This document shows positions 1 to 10,987 of a stretch of DNA of 64,000 bases, one piece after another. The stretch is from Aphrocallistes beatrix (Eukaryota; Porifera; Hexactinellida; Sceptrulophora; Aphrocallistidae): NCBI GenBank assembly GCA_963281255.1, contig OY725504.1, positions 1,426,001 through 1,490,000 on the forward strand, given 5' to 3'. Position 1 is the stretch's first letter; every line of letters starts with the position of its first letter. The position numbers and the translations under genes are program-made. The notes beneath the pieces were generated by a model. That model searched no databases and was not told the DNA's origin. It worked only from the letters and a program-made list of their open reading frames with translations.

Positions 1-520
1 TCCTTTTATAAGTTAGGATCGGGATCTGGATCTAGATCCTTTTTTTGAGGATCGACTAATGTCACATCCAACCAAGGACGGATATCCTGTTCTGAGACTG
101 ACATTCCTTCACCAGATAGTTTGCTGGCTCCGCGTGCCGGAAATCTTGGCAGGATTCCCCGCGATGGCAACCGAGACGATGTTGGCCTTTACTATAATAG
201 CTAACTTTTGACTTTTTCAACCGATTCATTTAATTTTTTCAGATTTGAATCGCAGAGTTTCTTCTGCAAAACTGCATTAATAATCGAAATAATTCAACAG
301 ATAAATTTTTTTTAAAAAAATTGGTCAATTTACAACGAAGAAATCGGACACAATATGCTTACAACCCTTTAGAAACTTTTCAAATTCTTTCATAAATGAA
401 TGATCTATCTAATGAACAGACAGATTTTTGAAATTTTGAAAATTGTTAAAAATTCACACTAAGAGGAGGAATTTTTTTTAGCAATTTTGACAGTATTTTT
501 TTCATAATTATCTTTTTATT

Positions 521-550
521 CTTAATCGAGTTTTAATAGTAAAGATAATA
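521..550 (-). repeat. Family H 5'-end fragment
   Basis: Reads on the minus strand as TCTTTACTATTAAAACTCG preceded by A, the 5' end of the dispersed family H repeat (full description at 53766-54256). The rest of the unit is absent. The remaining sequence in 1-580 is AT-rich with no gene I can support. Confidence 0.5.
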
Positions 551-579
551 TGAATATTTTATGAGTTATTAAAATATTG

Positions 580-1015
580 ATATACATATTTTCACACCTT
601 TTGGAAAATTATTATTTTGAGCTAAAAGCGAGTTCTCAACGGCTAATATAAGATGTTTTAAAATGTAGATTCCGATTTTCGCACTTTGAAAGAAATAATG
701 TGTTGTTAGCACATACGTATATATACATATTTTCACACCTTTTGAAAAACTTATATTTTACGCTAAAAGCGAGTTCTCAACGGCAACGGCTATATAGGGT
801 ATTTTAATACAGTCAGAGTCGCTTATTATGAACCCGCTTAATATGAACATTCATTTATTATGAACTAACCTGGTCCCAATTTCATTTTTTAGATAGGATT
901 TGTATTGAATCAAGTTCGCTTAATATGAAGTACGTATCTCTATTATGTACATATTTTTTGGTCCCCTGGTGGTTCATAATAAGCAACCCTGTCTGTATGT
1001 AGATTCCAAATTTCA
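580..1015. repeat. Direct repeat of about 110 bp; second copy interrupted by a MITE
   Basis: Two diverged copies share ATATACATATTTTCACACC, then GCGAGTTCTCAACGGC, then TGTAGATTCC. The first runs about 580-690. The second runs about 722-809 and continues at 996-1015 after the MITE at 810-995. Removing the MITE realigns the second copy with the first. Confidence 0.7.
810..995. mobile_element. pogo/Tc1-type MITE, 186 bp
   Basis: The ends are CAGTCAGAGTCGCTTATTAT and the reverse complement of a matching sequence (CAGACAGGGTTGCTTATTAT), with TA on both sides as in the Tc1/mariner/pogo superfamily. There is no coding capacity. A second copy of exactly the same length lies at 49199-49384. Confidence 0.8.
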
Positions 1016-1317
1016 CACTTGGAATGCTTTAAAATAACTCTTTCCCGATGCTTCCGATCTTCACATTTCATGTTCCTTTGATTGAGTCACTTCCTGGGGC
1101 TGCACTATCGGTCTGTCGACCGATTTAATGGCGTTTTCATGACCAGTATTTGAGTCTTTATTCAATGTAAGAATGCTATGCCTGAACATTTCGCAAATTT
1201 CTTTAAATGAACTGTCTAAGGCAAAAACTACCATCCTATAATGGCTAGATTTTTATGTTTTTCAATTCTTCTACAACTATTCGATTATATCTAGACGTAT
1301 TCCAGTGACAAGTTACA

Positions 1318-1881
1318 ATGATTGCAACCTTATCACCACATCCATCCACTCCCACTCCACATAGAGAAGATAACACATTAGTTGATACGATAAGTGGATG
1401 GCCATCAGCTGGTGCAACAAGCAACCGACCACAAAGTACATTGGCAACCACCGATAAACCCCGTTTTTACCAGCGGCCTCTATCTTCTCGAACATATTCA
1501 AACTCTCAACATATTACTGATGTTTCTAATAAAAAACCTTACAGTAGTAGTATGCAGGTTTCAAGTCGTTACCAACCAAATTTAAATCCTAACTCTTTAG
1601 ATTATATGGCGACCAAAAGGCACTATTCTGCTACCACCCAAAGTGCTTGGGACGAAATTGACTGGAATAAAAAGCTTCATCCGACTTTTAAACAATGCAA
1701 CCCCCAATCGAATCAACATCCTGATCCAGTTGCTAATTCCAATAGAATTCCTCGCTATTATCCATCTTCTAACAATTGGCAAAAACTTGGAAACAGCTGG
1801 GATTACATTCAAACTAGAAAAAAATTGGAAATAAAGTATGGAGATGCAGAATTCATTAGCCCTTATAGAAAAAGCTTTCAG
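1318..1881 (+). CDS. Exon 1 of a two-exon gene, putative ciliary/sperm microtubule-associated protein
   Basis: An open frame starts at ATG 1318, just after an in-frame TGA at 1306-1308, and encodes 188 codons up to CAG|GT at 1881/1882. The frame runs only about 5 codons past that donor, as expected for an exon edge. The product is rich in Ser, Tyr, Pro and Asn, with no transmembrane segment, coiled coil or enzyme motif. It contains WDEIDWNKKLHPTF and a Tyr/Trp-rich tail. Exon 2 at 47377 starts in the same phase (0) and adds two PGYxG motifs, a feature of small proteins lining ciliary doublet microtubules (CIMIP2/FAM166-type). The family assignment is an inference from these motifs and composition. 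The donor (GTTGTT) is weak, so another donor or extra internal exons are possible. Confidence 0.6.
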
Positions 1882-1984
1882 GTTGTTTTTATATTATAAA
1901 TTTGTAAAGTTGTACAGCATTCTATACACTAAGACAAATTTTTAGTATATTCAGGTCTATTCACTAATTTAAATCAAAGTCCGT

Positions 1985-2985
1985 TGCAAGCACTCTAGGT
2001 AATATTCCTTAAAATGCAGTTGCCGGCATTCGAGCCACTGATATTACGTGAAAAGGCCTATATCCAAATTATGAAAATCTTTTTGATAATTACTACTTAT
2101 ACTCCGTAGCTCAGTAGCTTAACTCATTTATACAATTGGTCCGGCCATTCTAAAGTTGAAAATTTTCCATCCCGAATCCTTCAAACTATAGAAGCTGTTT
2201 GGAATTGAGCGACTTTATTTTTATTTAGGCTTGTTATCGTATTTTCATCTGATTTTCCTATTGTTACGGTACAAAATAATGCATTTGGGAGTTATGGTTT
2301 TTTGAAGACATAGAAAGCCTTCACAAATTTTTTGCCTTCTAAAAATCATCACTCCTAAATACAACCTTTTACCATCATTCTGGGCTAATAACAAGAAAGA
2401 TCCTAAATATGGCAACTCAATTCTTTACTGTTTCTCTACCTTTCGAAGGATTAGGAATGGAAATTTGGAAAGTTTCAACACAATTTAATCTGACCAATTT
2501 CAAACTCTTTGCTTAAAAAGTATCTCCAGGGCCGTTTCTGCTGTTTTAGTTAAGTGTTAACTAATTTCATTTTTTTTAACAAAATGTGTCCTTTTCACAA
2601 TTTTTGAAAATAAGCCTTTTTTCCGTAATATACCATTATGGTTTAGAAAATATTCGATTGCCGGCAGTTCAAGGTTTATAACTAGAGTGCATTTGTCGGC
2701 ACACCTAAGTCAAATTCCTTAAATCGTTGCCGGCACATTAATACTGAAAATTCGAATGCCGTTTTTGGAACTCTAGTCATTGTCTAAAGGCAAAATAAAA
2801 TCGTCTCCTGTGCAAGATAGACCATAGAAATATATTACCGAGTACATAATGTTGTGACCTAGAAGTCCTGACCGAGATAACGAATATTAAGGAATTCAAT
2901 TAAGGAGTATAGAAATATAAGCTTTGGATGCAAACAGTAAATGAGTTAAACTGCTGAGCTACGGAGTATAATAAATATGCAAGTT
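1985..2985. repeat. Decayed foldback repeat
   Basis: TATACTCCGTAGCTCAGTAG near 2098 is mirrored by CTGAGCTACGGAGTATA ending near 2971, each next to a variant of AACTCATTTA. TTGCCGGCA motifs occur near both arms (about 2020, 2660 and 2725). No coding sequence was found. It looks like an old palindromic element. 2985-3410 shows only AT-rich sequence with short A/T palindromes. Confidence 0.5.
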
Positions 2986-3512
2986 TAAGAGCCTATTGCT
3001 CCTTGCCTCTAGGTGTTCTACTTGGGGGCTACTGGGGTCTATATATCCTAGTCATAACAATAACATCAATTTTTTTGTTATCACCTTTTTGCACAAGATA
3101 TATCTAGGCCAAATTTGGATATTTTTTAAATTTGCCCTATTCAATACTACTAGTATTATTAATGTTTATTTATGAAATTTGACTATCAAATTGTTGTATA
3201 ATAATAAGCTCTTATATTTTTGCAAATGAATTATATTAGTGAATATGAAGCTGTTTACTATCAAATTGTAAAATTTGATAGTGCGAGCATTTATAGTTTT
3301 AAGATATAGTAAATAAACAAGCTTGGTGCAAAATCGGGTGATGACAAAGCACATTTTGATGTAGCGGATTCAAGTACTTTGATACATAGTATGATATAAT
3401 CTTGCTTATACACTACCCGGACAAAAGTATCCGACCACCACGAAAACCTCCATACTATTCTGTAGTCCTGTGCAAGAGATGAATTTACTTTATGGGGATA
3501 GCTTGAATATAC

Positions 3513-3737
3513 TGTTATAGTTGAGTATTAGTTCCCACTCTTGATTAGCTATTTAGTTTACACTTCGTTGCTTAGTTACCAACTGTATTCGACCACCCAA
3601 CTAGATTAGACCAGTAGGATACCTCTTATATACCGTTGCTCACTTACTACTCTATTATTTACTTTCTGTATTCATTCAAAATTGTAATATTAAAGTTCAC
3701 TTCATCTGATAATAACTTATCGTACTTAGCCGTAACA
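3513..3737 (+). repeat. 5' LTR of gypsy element 1, 225 bp
   Basis: Starts TGTTATAGTTGAG and ends CCGTAACA. It matches the 3' LTR (8498-8722) at all but two positions I could find. The target duplication ATAC flanks the element at 3509-3512 and 8723-8726. The sequence directly after the LTR (GAATATTACAATTTG) is not an obvious TGG-type tRNA primer site. Confidence 0.9.
3626..3632 (+). promoter_or_regulatory. TATA-like box in the LTR
   Basis: TTATATA lies about 110 bp before the end of the 225-bp LTR. It is conserved at the matching position in the 3' LTR. The role is inferred from position only. Confidence 0.4.
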
Positions 3738-3776
3738 GAATATTACAATTTGTTCGTTAACGACTACGATTAGTAA

Positions 3777-5411
3777 ATGGCAACTCATCACCCACTGACG
3801 ATCCCGCCCTTAATGAAAGACGACAGAATCGAGGACTGGCGACTTCTCTTCGAGGCAGGAGTTCGATATATTATTGAAGCAGAGGATGGTGAGAGGAAGG
3901 CTCTACAGATTTTACCGGCTTGTGTTAATCGAGATATAGCTGACAGAGAAGCAGTTCGAGACGTGTCGAAGAATGCCCCTTCCGTTAAAGAAGCTTTAGA
4001 TAAACTGGCAAGGATACTAAACCCCCCTGTTGACCAATTTGCATCTCTTCAGGAGCTGGGTAGGATGAACTGGCAACCAGGGATGGAGATAGGGGAGTAT
4101 TTCTTTTCAATTAAGCGTAAAGCGTTTTATGCCAAAATGGGCATGAAACATGTAGCATCGATCTTAGCGATGCAATTACCGAGAGATGTGCAAAACAAAA
4201 TCAAAGAGAAAGTAACCTCTATCAATGATGATTTAGAACACGAAAACGCCCATGATCTCATTCTTCAAGTAAAGACGGAACTCGTAAATGCAGGACATTC
4301 GCTAACGGAAGGAAACCGTAGTTTCGATACAGTGTCCAAGGTCGCAGTGGCTGAGAAATCTCGAAAATGTGAACAAACAGACCGATTAGACGATAAGAAT
4401 AATTTTGATCTAGAAGTTAATTGGACACGCGGACGTTATGCACCTGATAATCCAAAAGGAAGAAAATATCCACTAAACTCTCGGTACTATGTAAAGAAAC
4501 AAGAAGGCTGCTACATTTGTGGAAAAGACCATTTCTGGCGCTATTGTCCAGATAAAAGATGTGCCAAATGTGGAGAGAGAGGACATACTATGCGGGATTG
4601 TAAGGGTAATCCCACATCCTCCAAAGGAAATCAAGTAATGGCGGCAGAACCCAGACCAGGAGAGGTAGGAATGTCAGTAATCTCACCAATCAGACTGTCG
4701 GGTGAACACGTCAATGCGTTACTTTACAGCGGAGCGGGCCCTTCGGTCATCGATAGAAGAACAGTGCACGATTTAGGACTCGAGCAATTCATGGATGTTA
4801 GAGAAGGCGAAGTATACGGGTTGTCGCATGAACCAGTAAAAGTGATCAGGAGTCTCAAACTTACAGTTGACTTAGGCGATCAACAAACGTTAGAACATCA
4901 GTTCGAAGTAGTTACTGAAACCGGACCGACCTGTATATTGGGACGTAACTTCCTCAAGAGGTTCGGTACAACCGAATTCGATTGGGCGAAAAATCAGGTA
5001 CGCCTAGGGGTATGGAAAACACCGCAAGTAAGAGTGGAAGGAGGCGAGCCACTATCAAGAGCAAGTGTAGCCGCTATAGAGAACTGCGAAGCGGACCGAA
5101 CCATTGGCGAATTTCAGGACGGTTTCATAATTTGTAGGAGGTTATCCGATCAACAGCGCTTATTAATAATTGAACTCTTGAACAAATACCGCAACATCTT
5201 CGCTATTAATCCCAAAAATCCCAACCCAACAAAAGGAATGAAGCACCGGATTGTTACAGGTGACGCACAGCCGATTAAGCAGAGACCCTATCCAGTAAAC
5301 GCTGAAATGGAAAATGAAATCGACAGACAGGTAGTGGAGATGCTCCAGAATGACATTTGTCGCCCCTCAGATTCTCCTTGTGCCAGCAGATTGATAATTA
5401 TTAGTCACTAA
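3777..5411 (+). pseudogene. gypsy element 1: gag, zinc knuckles, protease and start of reverse transcriptase (broken)
   Basis: A 544-codon frame starting 39 bp after the LTR. It has a helical gag-like region (residues about 1-190), two CCHC knuckles at residues about 245-275 (CYICGKDHFWRYC and CAKCGERGHTMRDC), a retropepsin-like domain (about 300-410; flap and ILGRNFL motif seen) and the start of the reverse transcriptase (KQRPYPV region). Two defects are visible. The catalytic Asp of the protease is Tyr: LLYSGAG at 4725-4727, where the family has DSGA or DTGA. A frameshift near 5395-5412 ends the frame inside the reverse transcriptase. The polyprotein is therefore not functional as read. The domain order is typical of Ty3/gypsy. 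Confidence 0.85.
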
Positions 5412-6930
5412 ACGAGATGGCTCCAAAAGGTTTGTCGTGGACTATCGTATACTGAACAATGTAACTCAAACGGATAGCTATCCTATGCCTAACCCTCGGG
5501 ATATTCTGGACCTATTGAATGGGGATGTTTACTTCAGTACACTAGACTGTGCCAGTGCCTATTGGGCGATCGAAATAGCAGAGGAGGATCAACATAAAAA
5601 TGCATTTGTCTGCCCCAGAAGTTTGTTTGAGATGAACATAATGCCATTTGGTTTTGTAAATAGCCAGTCGAGCTATCAACGCCTCATGGATACCACTTTC
5701 AAGAACGTTAAGCATGCCGAACCATGCATTGACGATATCTGCGTCCACTCTAGAACTTTCGAGCATCATCTCGAGGATCTCGAGTCAGTATTTCAGGCCC
5801 TGGGAAATGCAAATATTCAGCTCAGGAAAGAAAAATGTAATTTCGGGTTCAGGGAAGTTGAATTCATTGGCCATGTAATATCGCACGATGGCCATCATCC
5901 CACGCCACGCCTCCTCGAGAAGATCCGTGATGTTCAACCACCTAAAGGGAAGAAGGATCTGCAGAGGTTTTTGAGCTTAGCGAATTTCTCCAGGGATCAC
6001 GTCCCAGGTTTTGCTCAAATCGCTGAACCCCTATATAAACTCACTCAAAAGGAAATACTGTGGATATGGGACAACGCAGCTGATAATGCATACTCCGCAC
6101 TTAAGAGGGAACTTACTGATATCCCTGTAATTTTGGCTTACCCTAATTGGAAAAAGGAGTTTCTCTTGCAAACGGACGCCTCATCTATCGCAGTCGGTGC
6201 CGTACTGTCACAAAGAGATGAAGAAGGACATATCAAGCCAATTTCTTACTTCTCTTCTGGACTCACACCCGCTCAGAGGAACTATTCCGCGGGAGAATTG
6301 GAATGTTGGGCTCTTATTGCTTCAAGTAGAAAATTCCAGAAATATTTACAGGGAGCCCCTGGTGTGGTATTTTTATTCGACTACAATCCCCTTATCTGGC
6401 TGAAAAAGCAAAAGGATACTCGTGGGAAGTTCACACGATGGGTGCAAGAGTTAGAGGCATTAAATTATAAAGTAGAATACATTAAAGGGAAAAATAATGT
6501 TACTGCAGATTGCCTGTCAAGATTACACTCAAAAATCGATGAAGGTATTAACGATGAAAATGAACACTTCGAAAGACATCTCTATTCTATCCTAGACGAG
6601 GAGGCTAACCTAGTTCAAAGGCTAAAACAGGCACAGGAAGCCGACGGAGTGGTAAGTACTGCATCGAATCAGATCAGAGAGAAGGGAGCGATTTCAGAGG
6701 GGCAGTTCAAGAAAGATTTTGGCATGGCGATTACCAATGGACTTCTTTACATTGGGCTAAATATAGTTGTCCCTTCCGCGATGAAACATTATTTTGATGT
6801 CGCATATCTCCCGTGGTCTTCTGAAAATCACCGGTACTTCCTTCTCATGGTCGATGGATTCTCCAAGTTTACAGAACTTGTCCCCATGCCAAATCAAGAA
6901 GCCGAAACAATAGTCAACGCTATATTAACT
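5412..6930 (+). pseudogene. gypsy element 1: reverse transcriptase, RNase H and N-terminal integrase (broken)
   Basis: Continues the polyprotein in the next frame from about 5412, with the first Met at 5437. Reverse transcriptase motifs include YFSTLDCASAYW and MPFGFVNSQSSYQ. The catalytic box reads CIDD at 5725-5736, where YxDD or FxDD is usual. RNase H follows with QTDASSIAVGAVLSQ and YSAGELECWAL. A later motif normally written DHNP reads DYNP. Integrase begins near 6570, but its HHCC zinc domain is missing: the frame jumps near 6798 from a residual KHYF straight to the core (DVAYLPW, LLMVDGFSKF), indicating a deletion. The frame is then cut at 6930/6931 by a MITE. Confidence 0.85.
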
Positions 6931-6931
6931 A

Positions 6932-7516
6932 CAGTCGAGATCGGGTTATTTTGACACCGGGTTTTTTGTCCCATTGGGTTATTCTGTCGTCAAGTCAGTG
7001 TAAAAATTGTTTTATTCATACAAGGCTGGATTCGGTTAACCGGTTAACCGCCGTCAATCCCGGTTAACGGTTAAGGAAATCCTCGATCGGTTAACCGATC
7101 GGCTTTATTTTATAAATATTTACACTAATTTCATTGTTTTTCTACGGAGATTCATGAATATTGCTTCTAAAAATTTGATAATACAGTATAATTCCTATTT
7201 TATAATCATATAATATATTTCGAGACCACTGAAAATTATAAAATTATTAATACCAGGTTAAAGATTAGTCCAAAAATCCATATTTTTACTAATTTATATT
7301 GACATCGGTTAACCGGTTAACCGCCCTGGAGGAAACCAAAATGACTGAACCCTAAAATCGGTTAACCAACCCCAGCCCTGATTCATAATTCAATTATAAA
7401 ATAATCGGATTTTTTTGTCTATCGGGTTATTTTGTCTACCGGGTTATTTTGTCTATCGGGTTATTTTGTCGTTTTGGCAGTGCAATCAAATGGACAAAAT
7501 AACCCGATTTCGACTG
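6932..7516. mobile_element. MITE inserted in the gypsy integrase, 585 bp
   Basis: Flanked by TA (6930-6931, 7517-7518). The left end is CAGTCGAGATCGGGTTATTT and the right end is the reverse complement of CAGTCGAAATCGGGTTATTT. GGGTTATTTTGTC is repeated several times next to the ends. The interior holds palindromic GGTTAACCGGTTAACC blocks. There is no coding sequence. Superfamily by TSD and ends: Tc1/mariner-type. Confidence 0.9.
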
Positions 7517-8430
7517 TAATTGGATCTATAGGCACGGTCCGCCTAGAATTATGATCAGCGATCAGGCCCCGAATATGGACGGTGACAGACTCAAGAAAAT
7601 GTTATCCAAATTTGGAGTTGAGAAAAGGCATAGCTCTCCATACCATCCTCAAGGGGACGGCCAGGCTGAGCGCGGAATCAGAAGTACCAAGCAGATAATG
7701 CGTTGTATTCTAAATGAACGGAATATCCAGACGAACAGTTGGGCGCTCCTGTTGCCGGAGGTTAATTACCTAATTAACACAACTCCGAACGCGAGTACCA
7801 AGTATTCGCCATACAAGGTCTTCTATGGAACTGACCCGAAGCAGATATGTACAGCATCTGTTGATTTAGAAATTCCAGTTAACTATAAATCTGTTCAGGA
7901 GTGGATTAAGGATGTTACGGAGATAGAGGAGTTAGTCAATCAGAGACCTGGAACAATCAAGGGAAGTAATGAAGAGAAACTACGACGTTGGGAAGTCTAA
8001 TTCCGTAATTGAAGCTGGTGATTTCGTACTGATAAGAGACGAAGTCAGGAGAGACTGCCTGGAACCCTTGTACAAATGCCCTTTTTGTGTGCTAAAGAGG
8101 ACAGGCCAGAATATCAGAGTACGGATCCACGATGGAAAGGAGAAAGTGATCCACCTTAATCGGTGCAAAAGGTTTATACATGATATGGGATTTCCGTGCA
8201 GCGATACTAACATGTCAAACCCTCCAGATCAGGGTTCTGACCCAGCCAGCGAAGGGGAGATCGGTTTATCAGACCAGGATGAAACCGATGTTGTCAACAC
8301 AGAGCTTATGGAGGGACATGAAATTGGATTTACAGATTTAACGGATTCCAACATTCAGAGATCGAGTCGTATAAGGAGGAAGCCTCAGTGGCTTCAGGAG
8401 GAACAATGGCCAGATGACTGGTCCCCGTAG
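7517..8430 (+). pseudogene. gypsy element 1: C-terminal integrase (two frames)
   Basis: The integrase core resumes directly after the MITE, with the second Asp in MISDQAPNMDG and the Glu in the HPQGDGQAERG stretch. One frame runs to 8000, and a second (7969-8430) carries the C-terminal part, so there is a frameshift near 7970. The second frame has a GPY/F-like module (YKCPFCVLKRTG, with Cys at the usual Gly) and an acidic tail ending near the polypurine tract. Across the MITE junctions the reading frame is compatible once the insert and one TA are removed, so the MITE arrived in an already open integrase frame. Confidence 0.85.
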
Positions 8431-8482
8431 CACTTCAGGTTTTGTAGTGCCCCACCCGCCTCCCGTAGCGTCTCTTAGTTTT

Positions 8483-8497
8483 TTGGAGGGGAGGTGA
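8483..8497 (+). other. Polypurine tract of gypsy element 1
   Basis: TTGGAGGGGAGGTGA lies immediately before the 3' LTR, the expected plus-strand primer site for reverse transcription. Confidence 0.75.
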
Positions 8498-8722
8498 TGT
8501 TATAGTTGAGTATTAGTTCCCACTCTTGATTAGCTATTTAGTTTACACTTCGTTACTTAGTTACCAACTGTATTCGACCACCCAACTAGATTAGACCAGT
8601 AGGATATCTCTTATATACCGTTGCTCACTTACTACTCTATTATTTACTTTCTGTATTCATTCAAAATTGTAATATTAAAGTTCACTTCATCTGATAATAA
8701 CTTATCGTACTTAGCCGTAACA
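8498..8722 (+). repeat. 3' LTR of gypsy element 1, 225 bp
   Basis: TGTTATAG...CCGTAACA, followed by the target duplication ATAC (8723-8726). The differences from the 5' LTR that I see are CGTTACTT versus CGTTGCTT and GGATATCT versus GGATACCT, giving under 1% divergence. Confidence 0.9.
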
Positions 8723-9189
8723 ATACTAATTCATCCATGGTTCAAAACCTAACGAAATCACCATTGCCCTAATGCAGCGGTTCCCAACCTTTTCGGTCAC
8801 GCTACCCTCAAAGTACTTACAATTCTGTATAATTATGATGTCTAGTCTTAACTTAACTATACATGATGGTAATGAGTAGTACCACCTGGTAGCACTAGGT
8901 GATAATTGCATACATAGTAGAAAGAGAATATAGTAATAGGATTGAAATACTCCAATTTGAATGCATAGAATTAAAATATTAATTCAAATAGAGAGTATCT
9001 TTTACAATATGGAACAATTTTCGCTTCATCAATATGCACATTTTGGGATTATTTAATTGGGAAACAGCACTTTGCTCAAATACTATTGTCCGGGCAGAGT
9101 GTATACATCCTGGTAACTCCGCTTAATCTGGATATCTCGAGCCCTGAAATTTTATTAGCGTAGTTCCGCATTAACCGATGAACTAGTTT

Positions 9190-9275
9190 CTACAAGCGTG
9201 CTTTGCGCGCACTTGTGTAGTACGGCTAACGAACACTTCGCGTCCGCAGGGTTGCCCTGCGAGCGTCTGGAGATA
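9190..9275 (-). repeat. Family H 3'-tail fragment
   Basis: CAAGCGTGCTTTGCGCGCACTTG followed by GC-rich CGTCCGCAGGGTTGCCCTGCG is a variant of the family H terminal hairpin and tail on the minus strand, preceded by A. 9276-9900 is AT-rich with no gene I can support. Confidence 0.45.
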
Positions 9276-10987
9276 TTAAAAAATTATTAATATTGATTAC
9301 TTTCCCCAATCCCATTTCGATATTTCCTTAATTAATAGTAAATATTGACCACATAGTTTAGGAAATATGTAATTCGGAATTTACACCCTTAATAAGTATC
9401 CCCTGGTCAACTGCTGAATGCTAGTCTCTAGCATATTTTTGAGATATGTTTACTTTATGATCCCTTGTAAACGAAGTGAAACAAATTTTATTTCATATCG
9501 TCCCGAAAATATGATTTGGGATTCGATACTACTAAAAACCCCAGGTGAGTTTTTCAAAGCTAGTCTCTAGCAATTTTTTCTAAATTCGTCAAAACGTGTG
9601 AAAATGTACACATTATATTTTTTATTGCTATACACTATTAAAATTAACATATGTTTAGTGTTTCTGTGAAATTATAAACTCACTGAAGTTCGAAAGTCGC
9701 GGTCTCAATTTGATTTGAATGCATTTTCGGTCTCAAAAATGGAACTGAAACTAACACTTGAAGTCAAACCGGAACTATTAGATAGCATTCGGGGATATTT
9801 AGGGAACCTAAATTTTAGTGATTAAATAGGTTGTTTTGAAGCATTTTTCACTATATTGAAAATTCCAGACACACCCTAAAATTCCCCATGAGTTATGCAA
9901 AAATCTACTACATACCCTACGACAACAGAGAGGGGCCTAAATTTAAAATCCATAAAAATTGCTATTTATAATCGATGTATATTCAGAAAATGTATTATCA
10001 ATGTATAGTATATCCACCCTAAATAATCGTTTGACCTAGTCAGATCAAGTCTATCACTTTTTATTCATTCATTATGACGTCATCACATTCATTCGAGTCA
10101 GGTTATTTAAGTTTGAGATAGATACATCAAATATATTATCATTGTATAGTATTTCGACCATAAACAATCGTTTAACCAAGTCAGATCATTTCTCTTTTCA
10201 TTTACTCATTATGATGTCATAGCACCTGTTATGTGATGTTAGTGTTCACTACGTATTTATAATACTATGGACTGTCGACTCTCCTACTCGGGTCTTTAAA
10301 ATCGGGTCCATTGTTATTATTGATATCTCGTAATCCACTCAAGTTAGACATGGGAAATGTATTATTGTTAAATAGGAAGTCATATTTTTGGAATCCATTG
10401 GTCATGTTGGCTGACCTCAACTATGTGTGGAATCTGAGTTATGTGGTTTTCACATCTGTTTTTCACAGATTTAAGATCCATTTTGGCGATATTCTGTATT
10501 AGATAGATAATAGGCTTAAAATTTAATACAACAAAATGTAAGAAAGTACCGTATTATCTATCGAATACAGTCAAATTTGAATGCATAGCTAAAACGGTTT
10601 TCAAGATATAGGCTCAAATGATCAAAATGCGTTTCCATAGCAACGATGGAATGTAGCAACATTCCTTTAGAAAAGATCAATTTTATCGAATCAACCCGTC
10701 CCCACCTTGATTATGTTTTAAAATCATACATTAAAACGCTTTAAAATGTGTTTAAAACAGGTCAGAATATCACCAAAATGGATCTTAAATCTGTGAAAAA
10801 CGGATGTGAAAACCACATAACTCAGATTCCACACATAGTTGAGGTCAGCCAACATGACCAATGGATTCCAAAAATATGACTTCCTATTTAACAATAATAA
10901 CAATTGACCCGATTTTAAAGACCCGAGTAGGAGAGTTGACAGTCCATAGCAGTGTTTCTCAAACTAATTTAGCACACCGCCCCCTAA

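Larger units (their letters stand above)
3411..9101. mobile_element. Tc1/mariner-type MITE carrying a nested gypsy element
   Basis: The left end CACTACCCGGACAAAAGTAT after TA (3409-3410) pairs with the right end ATTGTCCGGGCAGAGTG before TA (9102). The same left end begins the intact MITE at 32829-33306. The gypsy element at 3513-8722 splits it. The right part (8727-9101) is diverged and includes CAGCGGTTCCCAACCTTTT near 8773, which looks like one end of a hAT element with no visible partner. Confidence 0.6.

Noticed and set aside
3411-9101. The interrupted MITE as an exact copy of the one at 32829 because the lengths agree (477 versus 478)
   Set aside because: After the shared first 45 bp or so the interior sequences differ, so the equal length may be chance.
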